A stretch of 64,000 bases of DNA from Novosphingobium panipatense (GTDB lineage Bacteria; Pseudomonadota; Alphaproteobacteria; Sphingomonadales; Sphingomonadaceae): NCBI RefSeq assembly GCF_002149965.1, contig NZ_MSQB01000022.1, forward strand, positions 1 through 64,000. Direction: 5' to 3'. The notes beneath the pieces are model-generated. The model was not told where the DNA came from, did no database searches, and saw only the letters and a program-made list of their open reading frames with translations. Shown piece after piece: positions 60,629 through 64,000 of this stretch; within the stretch, counting starts at the first letter, position 1, and every line of letters begins with the position of its first letter. Position numbers and translations under genes: made by a program.

Positions 60629-61825
60629 TCAGTTGGCCGGAACGGGCTCCGGCTGAATCTGAACAGGCTCCGGCGTCGGCGCAGGTTCAGGCTGAACCGG
60701 AGCGGGCTGGCTTTCGACAGGCGCATCGCTTCCGGTCGGAGCCGCACCGTCTTCAGGCGACTTGGTCTGGTCGTTCTTGTCGAAAGTCTTCATGCTGGGG
60801 CCGTAGACCGGCACGACGTCCGGTGTGATACGGCCGTGCAGCGCGTCGATTTCCGCCTGCCTCTGCTTCAGGTAGAGTTCGCGATACGCCGCATAAGGCC
60901 GGTCTTCCTCGCGGATCTTGTTGATCCGCTCGTCGAAGGCCGCACGCTCGCCGAGCTGGTCGACGATGGTCATCGGCAGGACGACTTCGGGATTGGTGAA
61001 GGGCTTGCCGACGGCGGCCGGCAGCAGAAGCCTGTCCACCGTATCGCCGATGATGTCGCGTAGGGTCGTCGGTCCCACGATCGGCAGGTACATGAAGGGA
61101 CCGGGGCCGACGCCGTAATAGCCCAGCGTATTGGCAAGGCCGTTGGGGCGATAGGGAAGGTTGAACGGCTTCTTCTTGGCAACGTCCACCAGCCCGGCCA
61201 CGCCCAGCGTCGTGTTGATCGCGAAGCGGCCTGCGGTTTCGGCGGCCTTGCCCGGCTTGAGCTGAAGCAGATAGGCCACGAAGACCACCGGTTCGCTCAG
61301 GTTCGTGAAGAAATTGCGAAGCCCCTGGCGCACCGGACGCGGCAGGCCCTTGTTATAGGCCTTCGCCACAGGTTCCAGCACGGCCTTGTCGACCGCCTGC
61401 ACCGCCTTGAACGATTCCACGTTGATCCGCTCCAGCGGATCGCCGGGCGGCGGCGGCTGCGGGGCGGTGACGACGATTTCCGATTCGGGCTGGCCCGGGG
61501 CGGGAGCCGAAGGCGGAGCGACAGCGGTGCCGTCCGGCAATTGTGTCGCCGGGGGCTGTGCCGGTACGGAATCGGCAGGATTGGCCGTTTGGGGCAGTTG
61601 CACGCTGCCTGAGGGAGAATCCTGGCCTGCGGGCGCTTCCGGGCCTGCAGGAAGGCCGGACTGCGCCGAAACTTGCGCAGCCATGGGAATGATTACGGGT
61701 ATGAACGTGCCGGGCTGGAGATCGGCATCAGTCGCGACGATCTGGCCTTCCACCACGTAACCCGCGCCTTCGGGCAGCGCGGGACCCGTCATCAACAACG
61801 CCACGGCAGCGGCCGGCAAACTCAT
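60629..61825 (-). CDS. mlaA: MlaA/VacJ family lipid-asymmetry protein
   Basis: This 398-residue protein has an N-terminal export-like segment, a long Pro/Ala/Gln-rich linker, then the MlaA domain: DPLERINVESFKAVQAVDKAVLEPVAKAY, PVRQGLRNFFTNLSEPVVFV, NTLGYYGVGPGPFMYLPIVGPTTLRDIIG. It ends in a second Pro/Glu-rich tail. MlaA sits in the outer membrane and removes mislocalised phospholipids from the outer leaflet. I see no lipobox cysteine near the N-terminus, so lipidation is uncertain. The low-complexity extensions make it longer than E. coli MlaA (about 250 residues). Confidence 0.87.
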   Translation of the reverse strand: MSLPAAAVALLMTGPALPEGAGYVVEGQIVATDADLQPGTFIPVIIPMAAQVSAQSGLPAGPEAPAGQDSPSGSVQLPQTANPADSVPAQPPATQLPDGTAVAPPSAPAPGQPESEIVVTAPQPPPPGDPLERINVESFKAVQAVDKAVLEPVAKAYNKGLPRPVRQGLRNFFTNLSEPVVFVAYLLQLKPGKAAETAGRFAINTTLGVAGLVDVAKKKPFNLPYRPNGLANTLGYYGVGPGPFMYLPIVGPTTLRDIIGDTVDRLLLPAAVGKPFTNPEVVLPMTIVDQLGERAAFDERINKIREEDRPYAAYRELYLKQRQAEIDALHGRITPDVVPVYGPSMKTFDKNDQTKSPEDGAAPTGSDAPVESQPAPVQPEPAPTPEPVQIQPEPVPAN

Positions 61826-62029
61826 TCGGTGATCCTTAGCATATTGCCGCAGCAGGCGCGAAGATGATTACGCATGGACGCAATTTCCGCAATTCTCTTA
61901 GGGCGCTAGGCGCGATTTCCCCATTCGTCAATCGCACCGGCGCGGCTTTGGCTGCCGCGATGGATGGCCTTTACAGCCAAGGTCGGGACAAGCCGTTGCA
62001 AGATCGGGCCGAAGCGTCTATGCACCTTT

Positions 62030-62179
62030 CCAGCATCAAGAGTTGGGGCGACGCCCAACGCCAACCTGCCGATCCGGGCAAGGTGGCACTCCCATCAGGG
62101 AGGATGTGGCCGACCCGGCAACCAACGGATCAAGCCACCAGCGTCGTCCCGGAATTCAGGCCCGGAATTGAGGACCGAC
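62030..62179 (+). promoter_or_regulatory. S-box-like SAM riboswitch candidate upstream of metA
   Basis: The leader folds as P1 (CCAGCATC 62030-62037 with GATGTGG 62103-62109), P2 (GTTGGG 62042-62047 with CCCAAC 62054-62059), P3 (ACCTGCC 62064-62070 with GGGCAAGGT 62076-62084) and P4 (CTCCC/GGGAG 62089-62102). ATCAAGAG at the start, GCCAACC before P3 and AGGTGG after it recall SAM-I/SAM-IV family cores. A downstream stem (62143-62149 with 62172-62179) covers the GAGGA ribosome site, so translation could be switched off when SAM is bound. The P2 arm is unusually short. Confidence 0.65.
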
Positions 62180-62184
62180 GTAAC

Positions 62185-63126
62185 GTGCCGATCAAGATCC
62201 CTGACGACCTTCCCGCCCGTTCCATCCTGGAAACCGAAGGCGTGGCCGTCATGCGCGAAAGCGATGCCGTGCGGCAGGATATCAGGCCCTTGCGGATTGG
62301 CCTGCTCAACCTCATGCCGGACAAGGTGAGCACGGAAACGCAGCTGGCCCGGCTGCTGGGTGCTACGCCGCTCCAGATCGAGCTTACCCTGGTGCGGATC
62401 AGCGACCATGTGGCGCGCAACACTTCGGCCGAGCACCTCGAGGCTTTCTATCGCCCCTGGCGGGATGTCGAGCACGAGCGTTTCGACGGCTTCATCGTCA
62501 CCGGCGCCCCGGTCGAGCGGCTCGCTTTCGAGGACGTGCGCTACTGGCCCGAACTGCGCCGGATCTTCGACTGGACCCGCACGCACGTTCACAGTTGCCT
62601 GACGATCTGCTGGGCGGCGCAGGCCTTCCTCCATCATTTCCACGGCGTTCCCAAGCACGAACTGCCCGCCAAGGCCTTCGGCGTCTTCCCCCACCGCAAC
62701 CGCGCGCCGAACTCTCCGTTCCTGCGCGGCATATCCGATCGCTTCGCGGTTCCCGTCTCGCGCTGGACGCAAGTGCGCGAGGCCGACCTGCCCGAGGGCC
62801 ACGGGTTGCGTGTCCTGGCGGACAGCGAGGAGACCGGTCTCTGCCTGCTGCATGACCCTGCCGACCGGGCCGTGCTCATGTTCAATCACCTGGAATATGA
62901 CGGGGACACGCTGGCCAACGAGTATCATCGTGATCGCGGCCTGGTCCCGGCAAACTACTACCCCAACGACGATCCTGCCGAGGTGCCGGTCAATTCCTGG
63001 CGCAGCCATGGACACCTGTTCTTCTCGAACTGGATCAACGAGATCTATCAGACCGTTCCCTTCGATCCGGCCGAGATCGGCGCCATCCCGCATGAAGCCG
63101 ATCCAACCGATCTGGAACCTGCCTGA
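62185..63126 (+). CDS. metA: Homoserine O-acyltransferase, MetA family
   Basis: This 313-residue enzyme matches MetA: PIKIPDDLPARSILETEGVAVM, LRIGLLNLMPDKVSTETQLARLLGATPLQIELTLVR, FDGFIVTGAPVERLAFEDVRYW, catalytic Cys in LTICWAAQAF, and the His/Glu pair in FNHLEYDGDTLANEYHRD. It acylates homoserine with succinyl- or acetyl-CoA, the first committed step of methionine synthesis. The start is GTG 62185 with GAGGA 10 bases before; the longer open frame upstream runs through the riboswitch-like leader and is not protein-like. In many MetA proteins one active-site residue decides acetyl versus succinyl; I have not assigned it. Confidence 0.92.
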   Translation: MPIKIPDDLPARSILETEGVAVMRESDAVRQDIRPLRIGLLNLMPDKVSTETQLARLLGATPLQIELTLVRISDHVARNTSAEHLEAFYRPWRDVEHERFDGFIVTGAPVERLAFEDVRYWPELRRIFDWTRTHVHSCLTICWAAQAFLHHFHGVPKHELPAKAFGVFPHRNRAPNSPFLRGISDRFAVPVSRWTQVREADLPEGHGLRVLADSEETGLCLLHDPADRAVLMFNHLEYDGDTLANEYHRDRGLVPANYYPNDDPAEVPVNSWRSHGHLFFSNWINEIYQTVPFDPAEIGAIPHEADPTDLEPA

Positions 63127-63277
63127 TTTGATCAGGGGCCGAATTATTTCCCATTGATATGAAAGATTTGTAAGTTTCTGTAAGCGGATCGACGGCGGAG
63201 CGGCATGCGCTCCGGCCGTTGCGGGTGGCACCGTCCTATAATGGCACTGCCCCCTATCGTCCCATAACAGGACTTCC

Positions 63278-63982
63278 ATGTATTTCGCTTCGTCCGCCGG
63301 GCTGGCCCTGGCGCTGTTTCTCCTGCCCGTTTCCGTCCATGCAGCCGAAAATGCCCCGGACTTCACCGTTTCCGGTGCGGCAACCCTCATCAGCGACTAC
63401 CGTTTTCGCGGCATCTCGCTGACCGGCAAGGATCCGGCAGTCCAGGCGACCGTCAATCTCTCGCACAAGAGCGGGATCTACGTCGGGACCTGGACCTCTT
63501 CGCTCGACATGGGCGACCGTTACGGCCCCACCGAAGTCGATTTCTACAGTGGCTGGAGCGGCGCGCTCGCGGCCCGGACGCGGCTCGACGTCGCTCTGGC
63601 CTACTACAGTTACCCCGGCGGCGAAGGTTCGGGGAAGATCGAATATTTCGAGACCACCTCGCGGCTGACCCGCGATTTCGGCCCGTTCAGCGCGACGGTG
63701 GGTTCCGGCTACAGCTGGAGCCAGGCCGCGCTCGGCGGCGACCACCTCTACCTCTTCGGCGAGACGGCGGCCCCGGTTCCGGGCACGCCGCTGATCCTGC
63801 GGGCGCATGGCGGCCGCAGCAAGGGCGCGATCAGCCCCCGGCCCGGCGGCTACTACGACTGGTCGGTGGGCGCCGATGCCGCGCTTGGCCTGATCACGCT
63901 CGGGCTTTCCTATGTCGATACCGATCTCGGCACCTCCAATGCCGATGCCGCCGCGCTGTTCTCGCTGACCGCGGCCTTCTGA
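63278..63982 (+). CDS. TorF family putative porin
   Basis: This 234-residue outer-membrane protein has a signal peptide (cleavage after VHAAE). The TorF (Gcw_chp) pattern follows: FTVSGAATLISDYRFRGISLTGKDPAVQATVNLSHKSGIYVGTWTSS, EVDFYSGW, LDVALAYYSYPG and FGPFSATVGSGYSW. It ends in beta strands typical of a 10-12-stranded barrel (ALFSLTAAF). The family is thought to be porins of unknown cargo. The gene stands alone at the end of the window, 151 bp after metA. Confidence 0.85.
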   Translation: MYFASSAGLALALFLLPVSVHAAENAPDFTVSGAATLISDYRFRGISLTGKDPAVQATVNLSHKSGIYVGTWTSSLDMGDRYGPTEVDFYSGWSGALAARTRLDVALAYYSYPGGEGSGKIEYFETTSRLTRDFGPFSATVGSGYSWSQAALGGDHLYLFGETAAPVPGTPLILRAHGGRSKGAISPRPGGYYDWSVGADAALGLITLGLSYVDTDLGTSNADAAALFSLTAAF

Positions 63983-64000
63983 AAATACCTCCTGGAGCTG

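Noticed and set aside
61864..62184. Longer N-terminus for MetA
   Set aside because: Known MetA proteins begin at the PIKIPDDLP-like segment, and the upstream stretch folds as a riboswitch-like leader.

Overview
The window is GC-rich alphaproteobacterial chromosome. It most resembles a sphingomonad such as Novosphingobium or Sphingobium. The reasons are the density of TonB-dependent receptors (four, each tied to a catabolic cluster), Csu/CS1-like pili, MlaA and NhaA homologues, a ParD-like/methionine aminopeptidase pair, and a pair of copies of a GTCATCCTGAAC-type palindromic repeat common in sphingomonads. The genus is inferred from gene content and style. I saw no rRNA, tRNA, CRISPR array, transposase or phage gene, and no plasmid signature.

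Layout. (1) 1-8.5 kb: glycan-utilisation locus with a DUF5695 protein (cut by the window edge), a secreted S9 peptidase, a secreted GH43 glycosidase and a large TonB receptor. (2) 8.7-9.7 kb: a phosphotransferase. (3) 10-14.4 kb: a four-gene chaperone-usher pilus operon (two pilins, usher, chaperone). (4) 14.4-17.4 kb: two small hypothetical genes, a Tat-exported GlpQ-like phosphodiesterase and a DUF899 protein. (5) 17.4-27 kb: symporter, M20 amidohydrolase and TonB receptor, next to an ECF sigma factor, a FecR-type anti-sigma factor and a second, paralogous TonB receptor carrying an STN signalling domain. (6) 27.1-30.2 kb: ParD-like protein and methionine aminopeptidase, a small coiled-coil periplasmic protein, YaaA, an SDR.

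(7) 30.3-39.3 kb: catabolic cluster with carboxylesterase, SDR dehydrogenase, TonB receptor, FAD-linked oxidase, an MFS transporter interrupted by an in-frame amber codon, an AraC regulator and a GntR regulator. (8) 39.4-42.6 kb: secreted GH2 beta-galactosidase. A TATACGATAT motif recurs before this gene and at three places in region 1, so the GntR protein may control both glycan loci. (9) 42.8-47 kb: alcohol/aldehyde oxidation cluster (DUF779, AdhP, aldehyde dehydrogenase) with a short AcoR-like regulator.

(10) 47.3-51.8 kb, the most unusual segment: a membrane TIR-TPR protein, a small protein of unknown fold, and a TPR-SLOG protein with a degenerate cyclase-like tail, as one tight operon. 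A convergent Crp-family regulator follows, then a perfect Crp-type palindrome and a probable terminator-ended small RNA. (11) 52.2-56.5 kb: M28 peptidase; a kynurenine-pathway pair (kynU-like and a tryptophan 2,3-dioxygenase gene with an apparent frameshift) with a divergent Lrp-type regulator and an 18-bp palindrome between. (12) 56.5-64 kb: msrB, astB, a tandem Usp protein, nhaA, mlaA, metA behind an S-box-like riboswitch candidate, and a TorF-type porin.

Long open frames opposite the real genes (for example opposite the beta-galactosidase and the TonB receptors) are products of high GC content and were not annotated.
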